Source of the DNA: Diphasiastrum complanatum
Taxonomy: Eukaryota; Streptophyta; Lycopodiopsida; Lycopodiales; Lycopodiaceae
Reading direction: 5' to 3'
NCBI GenBank assembly: GCA_029204225.1
Contig: CM055104.1
Span: 41,519,390 to 41,583,389 of the forward strand
DNA: 64,000 bases
Shown: in pieces, positions 47,168 to 58,680 of the stretch
Layout of the letters: each line of letters opens with the position of its first letter
Numbering within the stretch: the stretch's first letter is position 1
Position numbers and translations under genes: made by a program
The notes under the pieces: generated by a model
What the model was told of the DNA's origin: nothing
Seen by the model: only the letters and a program-made list of their open reading frames with translations
Databases searched by the model: none

Positions 47168-48865
47168 AAGAAATAGTGTAAGCCCATGGCCTTGATGATT
47201 AGGCATGTCATTTCCAATTCTACTTCATTTTATGTAGTCATAATTGTACCAGTAGTACTTTATGGAGCATGTTCGATTTCTCATTGATAGCTTTGTAACT
47301 TTGTGATTCTCTTTTGATCATTGGACATAATTCGGTTCTTGATTACTCTTGAATTCAATATTGGTTGATGTTATGTTATGTTCAACCTTTTTCATACTTT
47401 GATATTGTTGAATTAATGAATGAGCTATAATGTTGATATTGTTGAAATAATGAATGAGCTATAACATTTTCGTTGTAGTGTTGAAATCTTGATTGTAAGT
47501 CCACTAGAGAATAGTGGTGGTTTTGTTGTCATTAGCTAAAACAAAACTATAATAAGACATAGTCAATATTTCCAAGTGCTTTGGCAATTCATTCAAGCTT
47601 GTCTTCACATTATAACCCTTTGTACTGCCAAATCTATGAGTGAAAGGGTTATTAGCCCTCATATACATCCATTATAAAAAATAATCTTAACCGACTTGCT
47701 ATGTGTAATATATTACAAAAATTGATATCACTTTCATTTGCAAAAACTTTGGAGTTACAACTTTTCTAGATGAGTCATAAGATGTGTAATTTGTACAAGA
47801 TCAAAACTTTGATTAGATCGTTGTCAACTATAGGAATATACCAGAATAGAAGCACCACATGTCAACAAGTTTGAGGGCTTACATTATGTTGCAATAGGCA
47901 TAATCTTTATTAGCATTTTTTTCAACACAATAAGTATCAAAGAAAAGGCTAGGACTTCAACATTCCATTTATAGAGTTTATCATCTATCTTGTGAAAAAC
48001 TCATTGAATTTTGCATGTTTCATCTTAATCTAACAATGCAAATGTGAGCCATGGTATCTGTCAAACTTAATAGATTGAAAATAATCTCTTGTTTGTCATT
48101 AGACAATGTGGGACAAAAGAATTCTTGAGGAATGGAAATAGCACATTTTAACTAACATGTTTTGAAAAACCTAGACCAAGCTAAGTATTTGTTGAGAGGG
48201 GTTGCATTTGGTCCATCTTTATAATCTTTGTAGATACTATAATCACCATAAAAATAATATCCTCTTCTATATTATAGGGATGTACTTCAAGAAATCTAAC
48301 CTAATCTATCAAGAGAAAGAATACAAACATCAATATTTAAAATACTAGAGCCACAACCCCCAGAGTCCATCTGCCATAAGGAGCATTATGAGACCTCAAC
48401 TTAATCATTCATAATGAGTTTTGAAGTGCACTCCCTTCCCACATACCTACAAAGACTATATAGTTGCATATATACATAATTTTATAATTGGATAGTCTTC
48501 ATTAAAGCCATATTTCTTAGCTTCTTCTAGACCAATAATTGTATTAAAAAGACACAACTTTAACTATGTAAGCATCATATTGAAGAAGATGTTGTACCCA
48601 TTCTGAAAAAAGTAATGATGGTCAAACCCTAACTATTTATTGATGGTGAAGAAAGAGTTAGAATAATGCGGACTAAGAAGTGTGTTTTGGAGGTAGAAAA
48701 TTGCTTGAAATAGACACCTTTCAAAAAAATCACAAAGGATTGAGTATTCAATGTGGTAAATTTGTGAAAACATTATGAGATGGCAATGTTCTACTAAGGA
48801 GTATATATACTACTTCTTAATATGAAGCCAAATTACATGTCATTGTGTTCAAATTAATCAAGGCA
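47166..48865. other. No gene recognised
   Basis: About 1.7 kb of AT-rich sequence with only short frames. A small tandem duplication occurs near 47400-47465 (GATATTGTTGAA, TAATGAATGAGCTATAA twice). Nothing else was supported. Confidence 0.5.
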
Positions 48866-50165
48866 TGACCGACAAACCACTTACATCCGATGCCCTCCAC
48901 CTTCCTATTGCATCCGACGTTTTTTCTAATTTTCGAGTTTTTCGAATTTTTGAGTTTTTCGAATTTTTCGAGTTTTTCGAATTTTCTCTATTTCATCCGA
49001 CAAACCACTTTCAGTTGCATCCGACGCCTTCCTCATCAACTGCATCCGACGCCCTTCAAGTTTATTTGCATCCGACATCCCATTTTCAATTTGCATCGGA
49101 CTAGCTCCATCCTCCGTCTTCCTATTGCATCCGACGTTTTTTTCGACTCGTTGTAATTTTTCGACCCTCTATAATTTTTCAACCCTTTGTAATTTTTCGA
49201 CCCTCCATTATTTTTCAACCCTTTCTAATTTTTCAACACTCCATAATTTTTCAACCCTTTGCAATTTTTCGACTGTCCATAATTTTTTGACCTTTTTCAT
49301 CCATAATTTTTCAACCCTTTGTAATTTTTTGACTCTTCGTTTATAGTGTCTTTCCAGTTGTATCAGAGGCCCATCTAATTCGCTCACTTTCAGATTGCAT
49401 CCGACGTTTTTTTTTTTTTTAATAATTTTTGGATTTTTCGAGATCTCATTATTTTCGGATTTTTCGAGATTTCCATATTTTGATTTTTCAAAAATGTTAT
49501 TATTTTTTGAGTTTTTCAAGTTTTTTTTGAGTTTTTTGGTTGTTTGAATTTTTGAATTTTTTGGAATTTTCGAGATCTTACATCCAACGTTTTCTTTTTC
49601 GCATTTTCATTTTTTGTTTGCATATTATGCCCCTCATTTTTCATTGGATCCACCACTCTCCATCCGACCCTTTGTAATTTTTCGATCCTAGATTTTTCAA
49701 TCCAATAATTTTTCAATCCAATAATTTTTCGATCCATTATTTTTTCATTCATTACTTTTTCGATGCTAGATTTTTTCGATCCCTGATTTTTTTTATTTTT
49801 TATTTTTCTTCGATCCCTTAGTTTTCGATCCGTTATTTTTCAGTTTTTAAAAAAAAAATTGATTTTTATATTTTCTCGATCCCTTATAATTTTTTGATCC
49901 ATTGTCATTTTTTTCTATCCACTTTATATTTTCGACCCACTCTATTTTTTCAACCGATTTTGATTTTTGACCCACTTGATTTTTTCGATCCACTTTATTT
50001 TTTGTGACTCCTTCGTTTTTTGACACAATGTATTTTTTCGATCAAGATTATTTTTTCGACCTCGTGTATTTTTTTTTAACCATGATTTTTTTTTCGACCT
50101 AGTTTTGCATCCATCCGTTTTCATCCAGACCACTATCAGTTTACATCCAAAGACTATCAATTTGC
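48866..50165. repeat. Degenerate satellite with TTTTTCGA and CATCCGACG units
   Basis: Roughly 1.3 kb is built from two interleaved motifs. One is a short unit of 10-20 bp around AATTTTTCGACCC or GAGTTTTTCGAATTTT, repeated many tens of times with variation. The other is GCATCCGACG, which recurs a dozen or more times, often as TTGCATCCGACG. Apparent proteins here, rich in Phe-Ser or Lys-Asn, simply translate the repeat. A shorter block of the same TTTTTCGA type, on the other strand, lies at 60570-60780. Confidence 0.9.
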
Positions 50166-50899
50166 GTCCGACGAACTTCAGAATACATCTAATGAGCTAT
50201 CTGAGTTCCTCATAAATAATCAGATTTTCATGATTGATTTGACATATAAATCATCTTCGAACTTGAGTTGAATAATCTCTTATCAACAATCAATACAGAA
50301 TCTCATATTGTTTATCTAATTCTGGTATTAGATTCAATCAAAGACCAAACAGTTTGAGACATAATAGAATGAATTGTACAAGTGGAGTTGACATGTCAAC
50401 TCTAAAAATCTTCAAATTGTCTTTAAGAGCATAATGAAGCAATTATCTCTCCTGAAAGATCATGAAATGTCTGCCTTAAGTAACAAATAGATTGATGTAA
50501 GATATCAACTACAATTAGCCACTAATTGTCAATAGAGATAGCCAAACCCACTTGTATGGCAAGGGTTCAAATAAAAAACTTTTGAAAACATCTGGCACCA
50601 AAAGAAAGAGATTGGGTGTCAATATGCAACAACTGCACTGAAGAACAAACTCACAATGTTTTGTGTTCTTGGCTCTCCAAATCTGCATCAGAGGTAAAAT
50701 ATAAACAAGAGATTGGTAGTGTACATCCTTATATCATGGACGTGTTGCAGCAAAACCTTTGGGGAGCATTATAATTTCATAAAATTGGAAAAGAATAGAA
50801 CTTTAAGATATAAAATAAGTGTCAATACAAAATATTTTCAGTAAAGTGTGACAATGTTCTTTAAAAGCATGGCCTTCTAGGAGCAAAAAGGAGCCCTCT
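50166..50899. other. No gene recognised
   Basis: Non-coding DNA between the satellite and a gypsy-type LTR. Nothing supported. Confidence 0.5.
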
Positions 50900-51435
50900 T
50901 GTCATGTGCCAAATCCCAAACTAATAGCAATAGCAATGAAGTAAAGCTAGAAGCAAGAAGATAACAAGACATTCATGATAGCATATCAATAGAAAGCTAG
51001 AAACAATGAGATCACAATGGAATTGCATTAGTAATGAAAGAAAGAATACAATCAATGGAAATGGAGCATTCATTCATGTGGATAGGGCACATGAGACCTA
51101 GCAATGGAGATCTCTATGGCTCACATTCACAAAGAAGCTAGAAGCTCTCACTTGCAAATGAGCCAAAAGATTCACAAATTGATGTCTCTTGCTTAGTTAT
51201 AGACAATGCTCTCACTTAACTAAACTTAACTATCTTGAGGAATAGCTAGCCCTTGTTAAGTACTATTTAGGCTACATTGGGTCCTTGTTGGCCTATTATC
51301 CTTATTAATTACTTTGGAGGGCCTAAAGAGGGAACCGCCTTGTTCTTAAGGCTAATAGCTCCTTTTGGGCCTACAAAGCTTATAATGGATATTATATTGC
51401 CTTGAAAAGCACTGATGTACTAAAAGTACATGACA
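50900..51435 (-). mobile_element. 3' LTR of gypsy-type element M, minus strand
   Basis: This 536-bp segment has inverted ends TGTCATGTGCC and GTACATGACA. On the minus strand it is preceded by the purine tract GTAGGGGGAG (51436-51445) and by a segment encoding the LRTKM-like words seen at the 3' ends of plant gypsy elements. No matching 5' LTR was found to the right. Confidence 0.75.
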
Positions 51436-51445
51436 CTCCCCCTAC

Positions 51446-51748
51446 TTAAACATTTTTGTCCTCAAAAATGAAGACGCTTGTCTGATCAGCTTGATCACCT
51501 TGGTTAAGTAGTCATGACTAAGGATGTGTCATCCAAAAATAATTTTTTGCCTCGTTACAAATCTCAAGCTGTCGAATTGAATCCATTTTGCTAGCTTCAG
51601 ACTGTAATCCTTGTTCCCATGGAGGAAAAACTGATGGTTGAAGAAGAGGTTGATGAAGCACCATATTGCTTGTTGGTAATCAATCTGTATGGAATGGACT
51701 GAGTGTGTCACCACATTATTTTCTTTTGTCTGCTTCCTCGACATCATA
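51446..51748 (-). other. Short 3' internal region of element M
   Basis: Minus-strand frames read LAKWIQFDSLRF (about 51560-51595) and FLRTKMFK just before the purine tract. These resemble the C-terminal tail of gypsy polyproteins. No integrase or chromodomain was seen. Confidence 0.5.
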
Positions 51749-53221
51749 CTAATTCGGATGCTTATCCAATTCCCTTGTTGCATCCAGCTCTTCTGTCGTA
51801 ATTGCCAATCCATGTTGTTTGACCAATTTGACGAAGAAAATTACAATTCTGTCATAGACAATGGTAGTCATGAATTGTTGTTCATATATAAATGCTCCAT
51901 ATGAAGTACTTGGCATGAATATTAACACTCTGTCGTATGATGAAGCATATTTCTGGGCATACTGTTGACCAAAATATATTTCTTCAAATTTGGTCAATAC
52001 CTCCTTCATAGGTGGTTGTAAATGTTTGACCTGATTGACCTCAAAAATGGACTCTCGTTTCAAAATATACAATTTGCAGTTGCCCATATAAATTGTTGAA
52101 GCATCAATCCCAATCCAAAGTTGAACCAGGGGTTTGATGTCTTGATTGTTCCAAATAACCATTGATGAACAATCGTTGTTGACATTACTCAATTGAAGAT
52201 TGATTACATTAGAGTCCATTGAGCAATGTAGACCTCTCCAAAAAAATTGATATAAACTGATGGCATATTTTTTAATCAGCTTCCTATAGAGTGTTGGTTG
52301 ATTGATAGAATATTCCCAATCATTATTCATGTCCATACATTCTGGATAAGTGCGTGAATTAGATATTGGCAATTGAGTTCTAGAGAATCCATAGGAAAAG
52401 GTTTCTCCAACGGAAGCCACTTGAAGCTCTTGACTAATGGATCCATGAGGCATTGAACAATAATCCAAAGTATTGATACAAGTAGGAATTCCATGGATTA
52501 ATGAAATCTCTTCATTTCTACTAGTATCCATGCTGAATACCTCATACTCCATTAGATCATTGTCAAAAATAGAAATATTTTTGAAAGCTTCCAAATCGAA
52601 ATGAATTGGTTCGCAGTTTGGATCCTTCATATATCCACTCAATTCCAAGCCATGGAATATCGGTGCCATATAGTCCTCATTCTGAAATTTTGGTGAATGC
52701 CTTGATCGACTTTCTTCGAGCATAGCAATAATTCCAATCTGACGATCTATAGTTGCTTGTTCATTGACCAGATTAAGGCATTGATGTAGGTCAAGTTCCG
52801 GACTTTGATGGTCGAAGTGAAACTCAAAAGAATGTTCAATTATCTTCACATCCCGATCTGAATCTTGACTTTCAGCTGAATCCTGATTTTCACCATCTGT
52901 TGTTGCAACTTGATTCGAATCTTGAATTGGACTTTTGTTGCTTGCAACTGTATCTGGATCTGAGACTTGACTTTCGTCGTCACTTTGCTCATCTGACTCA
53001 TTGTCATCGTTTCGCTCATCCGCTTTGTCATTATCACTTTGCTCATTTTCATCTTCAAAAATTTCTTCACTTTCATGTACTTGTTTTGGTTGTCGATCTA
53101 TTGATGCTTTAGTGTATACACTCACTTTTTGAATCCGCATCTTCATTTCCTCAAACCATCTGGATTGTTCTTCTTTCCTTTCAGCTTCCAACTTAAGCTC
53201 GTACTTTAAAACATATTCCAT
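51749..53221 (-). CDS. 490-residue open frame in element M, function unknown
   Basis: This long minus-strand frame lies between a gag-like region and the 3' LTR of a gypsy-type element. Residues 1-30 are charged and may form a helix (KYELKLEAERKEEQSRWFEE). Residues 45-130 are very acidic (DENEQSDNDKADERNDDNES). The rest is a mixed region with no known motif, apart from VLTKFEEIYFG near residue 410, which resembles the linker just before reverse transcriptase in gypsy pol. No zinc knuckle, protease triad or RT box was seen. It may be a divergent gag-pol linker or an extra ORF of a non-autonomous element. Confidence 0.5.
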   Translation of the reverse strand: MEYVLKYELKLEAERKEEQSRWFEEMKMRIQKVSVYTKASIDRQPKQVHESEEIFEDENEQSDNDKADERNDDNESDEQSDDESQVSDPDTVASNKSPIQDSNQVATTDGENQDSAESQDSDRDVKIIEHSFEFHFDHQSPELDLHQCLNLVNEQATIDRQIGIIAMLEESRSRHSPKFQNEDYMAPIFHGLELSGYMKDPNCEPIHFDLEAFKNISIFDNDLMEYEVFSMDTSRNEEISLIHGIPTCINTLDYCSMPHGSISQELQVASVGETFSYGFSRTQLPISNSRTYPECMDMNNDWEYSINQPTLYRKLIKKYAISLYQFFWRGLHCSMDSNVINLQLSNVNNDCSSMVIWNNQDIKPLVQLWIGIDASTIYMGNCKLYILKRESIFEVNQVKHLQPPMKEVLTKFEEIYFGQQYAQKYASSYDRVLIFMPSTSYGAFIYEQQFMTTIVYDRIVIFFVKLVKQHGLAITTEELDATRELDKHPN

Positions 53222-54140
53222 AGTTTCCCTTAATCGGAGCCCAGGCTGGAGAGAAGTAGTTTGTAAATAGTTTTCTACAATGCTCCGATATTGAGGTCAT
53301 AAGCCATATACATAACATTGTACAAAAGATATACTTCTCCATAATCGAATACTGGGACCATTTGTTGGAATTCTCTATTGTACTTAGCAACTGTAGTTGT
53401 TTGGTCCAAAGAACACCATTGGATGAAGTCAGATCGATTGAAGATTTGTCTGCAAACTCTTTTGAAAGTTAATCAATTCTCAAGAAGGAAGTCGTGAACG
53501 ATGTTCCATCATGACTGAACACGCCCTTGGAAACCCGATGAAGCAAAGAAAACTATATCATTGTCACCAATACCTCCACTATAGTAAAAGTTATAATCCA
53601 AATCCTCTAGCCAATTGTCTACATTAATGGAGTGGATGCTTCCATCAAAGGTAGGACTACGTTGTGCAACTCCATAAAACTAGCGGCATAAATGGATCTG
53701 GAAAGAGTTGGTTGAAGCACATTCTTTATAGGCGTTTGAAGGAAACCCACATAGTAATTCAAACATTTTCTATACTCAAATTTTGTGAATCCATAAATTG
53801 TTGTACAGAACCAGTTTGTTTGAGAGATTCAAATGATTTCTCATAAAACCTGGTAATACTATCAATGAAAGCAATTTTGAATTGACTCCAAAGCTTTGTG
53901 CTCAAATGTGTTTGAGTATCCCACCATGCTCGAACTTGTCCTTGAAAGCACAATGAAGCGAAATAGATTTTATCTTTTTCAGAATAATGGCGATGACAAA
54001 AATAAGCTTCTAATCATCAGTCAACCAATCATCAATGCTGATTGAACTTGGTTGTCTGTCAAATACAAGACTGTAACGTACGATTTCATATTGTATTTCA
54101 TCAATAGATGGAAATTGAATGTTTTGACTATAACGGTCCA
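53222..54140 (-). pseudogene. Gypsy-type gag remnant of element M
   Basis: Minus-strand pieces include CFQGQVRAWWDTQTHLS (near 53900-53950), which matches the LxGxAxxWW-type core of retrotransposon gag, and a related FQGRVQS segment near 53510-53545. RQIFNRSDFIQW and VAKYNREFQQMVPVF lie near 53370-53455. The start is probably near 54140 (MDRYSQNIQFPSIDEIQYEI). It is broken, with several breaks. The WW core seems to occur in two related segments, which suggests an internal duplication. Confidence 0.65.
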
Positions 54141-54840
54141 TCATTAATGACTAGTGAAGACTTGTGGACTACTAATTCACTGTCTGAAATTTATTCAGAA
54201 TGGTATTTCACAAGCTGGAAAAATTGCTCTTCTCCACCCACTTGAGTCCTCGAAGAATAAAGTGGCTGTGAATGGAAAGTGTAACAAATTAAAATGAAGT
54301 AGCAGTTGTGTTCAATTTGTCGCTACGAGCAATTTTGCTTTTTACAGTGTCGAATTCTGAACTCAGACGGAGATGATATGAGAATCCAAAATACACAAAT
54401 AAGATACAAGGAAGTTTGACTGAGGGTAAAAAAGGGGTCTTGAAAAACAAATTGAAACGTAATAATTACAAATTTTCAATAATTTAGCAGTGTCAGGCTC
54501 ATCGTTCTGATCACTTTTCGTTTTTACAGTTGAATTCCGAACTCAAACTAGAAAGTTATGGATTTTTTTCAAGAACTAGAAAGAAATGAATTAATTGAAA
54601 CTTAGAATAGGGGTCTTCACAAAAATTTTACAAATTGGAATTGATAACACTTTGAAGTCCTTGAAACATTTCAGTGCTTGTGGAAGATTGTGAAACTTGT
54701 AAGAATTTTATAATTCACGGCAAAATGTTTTTCTTTAGGGCACGGAGGAGAGGTGATAGGGAAAGAATGTTTTGAGAATATTTGAAAAGAATAAATATTC
54801 TCAAATGATATGGCACAGTAGGCTTGTTGGGCGCCGCAAG
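54141..54840. other. No gene recognised; probable leader of element M
   Basis: Repeated phrases such as GTCGAATTCTGAACTCAGAC (near 54352) and TTGAATTCCGAACTCAAACT (near 54532) suggest a small duplication. No 5' LTR or primer site was identified. Confidence 0.45.
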
Positions 54841-55085
54841 CAGAGGGAGAGAGAAGGGGTTTAGAGAGAGGGATCTCAACCGGACGAGGGAGAAGGGGTT
54901 AGAGAGAGCGGGATCTCAACCGAAGGAGAGAGGGACGGTCGAGAGAGAGTAATCTCAATCGAACGAGTAGAGAGAGAGAGAGAGAGTAAACTCGACCGAA
55001 GGAGAGAGAGCGGCGGTAGAGAGAGAGCGAACTCGACCGAACGGGTAGAAAGAGAGAGAAGTCGACCGAAGGAAAGAAGATGGGA
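54841..55085. repeat. GA-rich degenerate minisatellite
   Basis: A unit of about 40 bp made of a GAGAGAGAG run followed by TCTCAACCGAACGAG or ACTCGACCGAAGGAG recurs about five or six times with variation. It probably grew from a GA microsatellite. Confidence 0.75.
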
Positions 55086-55174
55086 ATAAAATGAACTGGA
55101 AGAAATAAGAGGTCGCGATGGAGTGAGTCAACTCAGCCGAGGGAGTGGAAGATCATTGCCACAAAGTTGCATCC

Positions 55175-55500
55175 CTAGATTGGAAGACAATGTCGCTGCA
55201 GATGACAAATGTATCTAAATTCAGCTAGCAAGAAAGGAGGCGGCAAATGCCTACTATCAGCACGATTTTTGATGCCAACGAGCAAAGTTTTTAAACAATA
55301 GAGAATTTGGTCTCCCTTCTTTGAATCTTTTGTTCTACTAAAGATAACAAAATGTGGATGAAAGCCGCTCCAAGTCGTGAACGATCTGAAGGCCTGTAGA
55401 TTCTCAGACTTGAGGAATGATGCAGCTTGCAGTCGGGATGCTGTTGAGATCAATTCCTCCTTCACTGCGCCTGCCTCACTCTCTTTTCCATTTATATCTT
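55175..55500 (-). other. Unassigned minus-strand open frame
   Basis: A frame open for over 100 codons reads GKESEAGAVKEELISTASRL, then SENLQAFRSFTTWSGFHPH and DSKKGDQILYCLKTLL. Composition looks protein-like, with balanced residues and no repeat. I recognise no family and see no start context, intron or partner. It could be a fragment of a host gene, given the ribosomal-protein relic only 100 bp away on the other strand. Confidence 0.3.
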
Positions 55501-55611
55501 CTATTAGAAATTTAAGCTTTTAATGCACAAGTAGTCTGAGTTCCTCAGGTCATTCGTTTTCTCATGTTGGTTTTTTCTTGATAGATTTGTCGCAGTCGTT
55601 CATTTTCTAGA

Positions 55612-55845
55612 AACGTTTGATAATATTGAGATCAATGATATATCATTGGCAGATTACATAGCAGTCTCTGTGGATAAGCATGCCACTTTTGTTCCACACA
55701 CAGCAGGCCGTTATTCTGTCAAGCACTTTTGAAAGCTCAGTGTCCGATTGTTGAGAGATTGACCGATTCGTTGATGATGCACGGTCGTAACAATGGAGAG
55801 AAGTTGATGGCAGTGCACATTCAAGTAATAGTAGAGCGCTACTTC
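55612..55845 (+). pseudogene. RPS5: Ribosomal protein S5 (uS7) pseudogene fragment
   Basis: The translation [17 protein letters not shown], then [17 protein letters not shown], then [20 protein letters not shown] and [12 protein letters not shown] closely follows the middle of cytosolic ribosomal protein S5 (uS7), a universally conserved 40S head protein that contacts 18S rRNA and the E-site tRNA. Only about 75 of roughly 200 residues are present. A one-base frameshift separates SVKHF from KAQCPIV, and the match ends soon after AVHIQ, with the IQVIV words possibly joined from slightly further on. No intron is seen in the matched part, which fits a truncated retrocopy. It is not functional. 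Confidence 0.85.
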
Positions 55846-56409
55846 CCTGAAATCACCATGTTGTTTGGATCAGAAATCTGTCTACGGATGTCTCTCTTGG
55901 GATGTCTTTGTTGATTTGAGAGAGAGAATGGCGTGAGACGGAATCGCGGGCACCCGAGGCAACAGAAGTAGCCGCGTGTCTGAGTGGGTAGCCGAGTGTT
56001 TAAATGGGTAGCCGAGTAGGGTTAGGGTAGATTTAAGCTAGGTTATGGCTGTAGGTAAGTAGGGTTAGGTTTTTTTTGTCCCCTTTGCTATGCAATTATC
56101 ATTCTTCAAAAACGAAACAAACATCGTGCTTGAATTGGACATCCAAACCATTATCCATAAGTTGACCAACGCTCGGCAATTTTTTGGTGATTGATGATAC
56201 ATAAAGAACATTGTCTAGATCCATTCTTTCTGAAGATCCTAGACACAAAGGGATGGTTCCAACACCATCTATTCTACATTCTTGATCACTTGCTGTAAAT
56301 ATGAACTTTTTAGCACATTAAAAGAAATCAGAGTTGAGAAATAGTCCTATTGGTATGTCATGTGAAAGCTAGCCCCACTATCAATCCACCATGATTTTCT
56401 TGAGTTGTT
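55846..56409. other. No gene recognised
   Basis: It contains repeated GGGTAGCCGAGTG words near 55987-56028, with AGGGTTAGGG (a telomere-like word, once) beside them. The rest is unassigned. Confidence 0.5.
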
Positions 56410-57200
56410 TTAGCTTTTTGGTGAGGATGTAGATGCCATCAAGGATGAGCCTCTTTCATCCTCCTCCTCTTCATGTGCTCCCCTTGTGCATTCTTTCTCT
56501 TGTAGCACTCGGATGCAAAATGTCTCTTCTTTCCACAAAAGAAGCATTTTAGCTAGGTCTTGTCCTTGTTGCCTTTTCCCTTTGAACTTGATGTTTGATC
56601 CTCTTCCTTGGCCTCCTTGTTTTGATTCTTCTTGACTCCTTTGTTCTTTTTTTGTCTTTATATGAGAAGTTGACTTTCTCATCTCCATCATGCAAGGACA
56701 AGGAACTCATCCTACTCTTGGCATGTTGGATCCTACAATCCTCGGCCACAAGCACAGTATGTAGCTTGTCAATAGAAGGTAAGACATCTTGTATGGCAAA
56801 GCTTTGAACCAAATTGGAGAAACCATCTCCTAGACCATTGAAGATCACTCGTACAAGTTCTTTATCAAGAATTTTATCTCCTATTGAAGCAAGTTCTTTA
56901 TTAAGAGACTTGATTCTAAGCTTATACTCTTGTGCACTATTCATTATACTTTGCAAGATTTGATTTCTAAGCATGAGTACTCTAGAGGTGTTATTTGATT
57001 CATAGATTGCCTTTAACAAATCCCATGCTTCTTTGGCCGAAGTACCGGTTTTTACCTCTTTTAGAAGATCATTACTAACATTCATTTTGATACAATGCTC
57101 CAAGAAGCTCATCCTCTTCATCTACGACAATATCAAAGAGGCCTTGGAACACTAGGAGCGACTCTATCCTCACTTTCCATATTGAGTAGTTTGTAGAATT
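56410..57200 (-). pseudogene. Copia element I: UBN2-type gag, minus strand
   Basis: Minus-strand coding begins upstream of 57121 and reads MKRMSFLEHCIKMNVSNDLL, EAWDLLKAIYESNNTSRVLM, YKLRIKSLNKELASIGDKIL and PSIDKLHTVLVAEDCRIQ. A zinc-knuckle segment (CFFCGKKRHFASECYKRK) lies near 56490-56545. It is strikingly similar in layout to the gag of the young gag-only element at 15.1-15.9 kb, so the two are relatives. Protease, integrase and reverse transcriptase are not in the window. It is broken, with a few breaks. Confidence 0.85.
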
Positions 57201-58004
57201 TAACCTCTCACTAGGTTCCAAGAGGAATGCTCTAATTAATCCCATCTTGGTAGTGACTTGTACAATGGATGTACTTCTCCGACCCTCTCTAAGTTCCTTT
57301 TCAGAATTTGCCTCACTTGCAACTCACTTGATGTTCACAAAGACACAAGTAGCAAGATCTAAGTGATCTTGATTCAAAAGAACTATCTTAAAGGATTCTA
57401 CAAAGAATTACTCAAAAAAATTGAATAGATTTGATTCTAGAAGTTCACAAAGAACTTCACTTGATTTAATCAACTCAAGATAGACTTCTAGCTTTGCTAA
57501 GGACTTCTAGTCTCGACCCTCTCACTTTCTCACTAAGATTGAATGGAGATATGATGACTTTGCATCAAATTCCTATCAAATCTCATCAAGAAATCAATGA
57601 TTTTGGACAAAAAATGCCTCTTTGTCACTCCTTGACGATCCAACAAGACCTGTAAAAGCATTGTTAAAAGACTTATTCTCAGCATCTATTGATTGGATTC
57701 TATAATACAAAGTCATATCTCAATAATGGTTATTGATCTTTGATGCTTCCTCTTTGATTTGCATCAAAAATCTCATCAAGATGATGTGTGATAAAATTAT
57801 TGGATCTAATGAATAATGGAACTAAAATGCAAGTTCAGAGGTTCCCACACGTGTGGAAAGTACACCTGCAGTCCACTACCAAATATAGATCTTAAATCTT
57901 AAAGCAATCTCTTAGTATAGACTCGCCCACACAAAACTAGTTTTCTAGCATCAAACTTGCTAAATTTGAATCGTGTTTTGATCATCAATTATTTTCTTGT
58001 ACTT
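57201..58004 (-). other. Leader of Copia element I
   Basis: Non-coding DNA between gag and the primer site. It contains TTTGATGCAAATC-like repeats and one CACACGTGTGG word (57847-57857). Confidence 0.55.
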
Positions 58005-58017
58005 AGCTCTGATACCA
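58005..58017 (-). other. Primer-binding site of Copia element I
   Basis: TGGTATCAGAGCT reads on the minus strand and directly adjoins the LTR that starts at 58018. Confidence 0.85.
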
Positions 58018-58680
58018 TGCTGGAAGTCCAGCAAATTGGACCATAAATGAATCTCTAATTAATTCTCAAAAGTGATTGATTGATTTGATTAACCAACTAT
58101 TGCAAGACCGGCACTCAAAAATTGATCTAGATTGGCAATTTCAATCAAGAGCAATCCACATTAGTTCAAGCAAATTCGACTACATGTGTGTGGTGCACGA
58201 TCTGTAGTACGACCTATGGACAGAGAATGATCTTCACTAAGTTTAGATGGCTTACAAATCACAAAATCATCACACAAATAGAGTAGAAACTTGAGATTGT
58301 CAATGAGCTCCAAAATCTTGATCTCACTCAATTGGAATGAATGAATGATAGTACAAAGTGGATCCTATCCTTGGCTGGATTAGCAGGTACAGCACGTGTT
58401 CATGTACCAAAGAGTCATTAGGTTGACCTACTCCAGTCAATTTTGACCTAACCATTAGATATGTCATCCATGGTAGTTAGATCAACACGAACTTCCTTGA
58501 TTTTAGGAGTTAGCTCCAAAATTTTAGGAGACTTGACCAAACTTCCTAATTAACTCCTATGACTAGGATCTAACCTACCTAAGTTGGTCTACACACGTGG
58601 AAACATGCTCACACATGTGATTTACAATGTATTCAAAAAAAACTATATACAAATCAAGCTAGAATTTGCCAATTTTCACA
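58018..58680 (-). mobile_element. 5' LTR of Copia element I, minus strand
   Basis: This 663-bp LTR reads TGTGAAAATTGGCAAATT at its start and ACTTCCAGCA at its end on the minus strand. Its first ten bases equal those of the gag-only element's LTR, and its length is similar (647 bp). It carries CACGTG and CACATGTG words. Confidence 0.8.

Noticed and set aside
48865-50160. Frames rich in Phe-Ser-Asn or Lys-Asn
   Set aside because: They translate a degenerate satellite repeat and have no protein-like composition.
56020-56075. AGGGTTAGGG, resembling telomere repeat
   Set aside because: It occurs as a single short word with no array, so it is not evidence of a telomere or interstitial telomeric tract.
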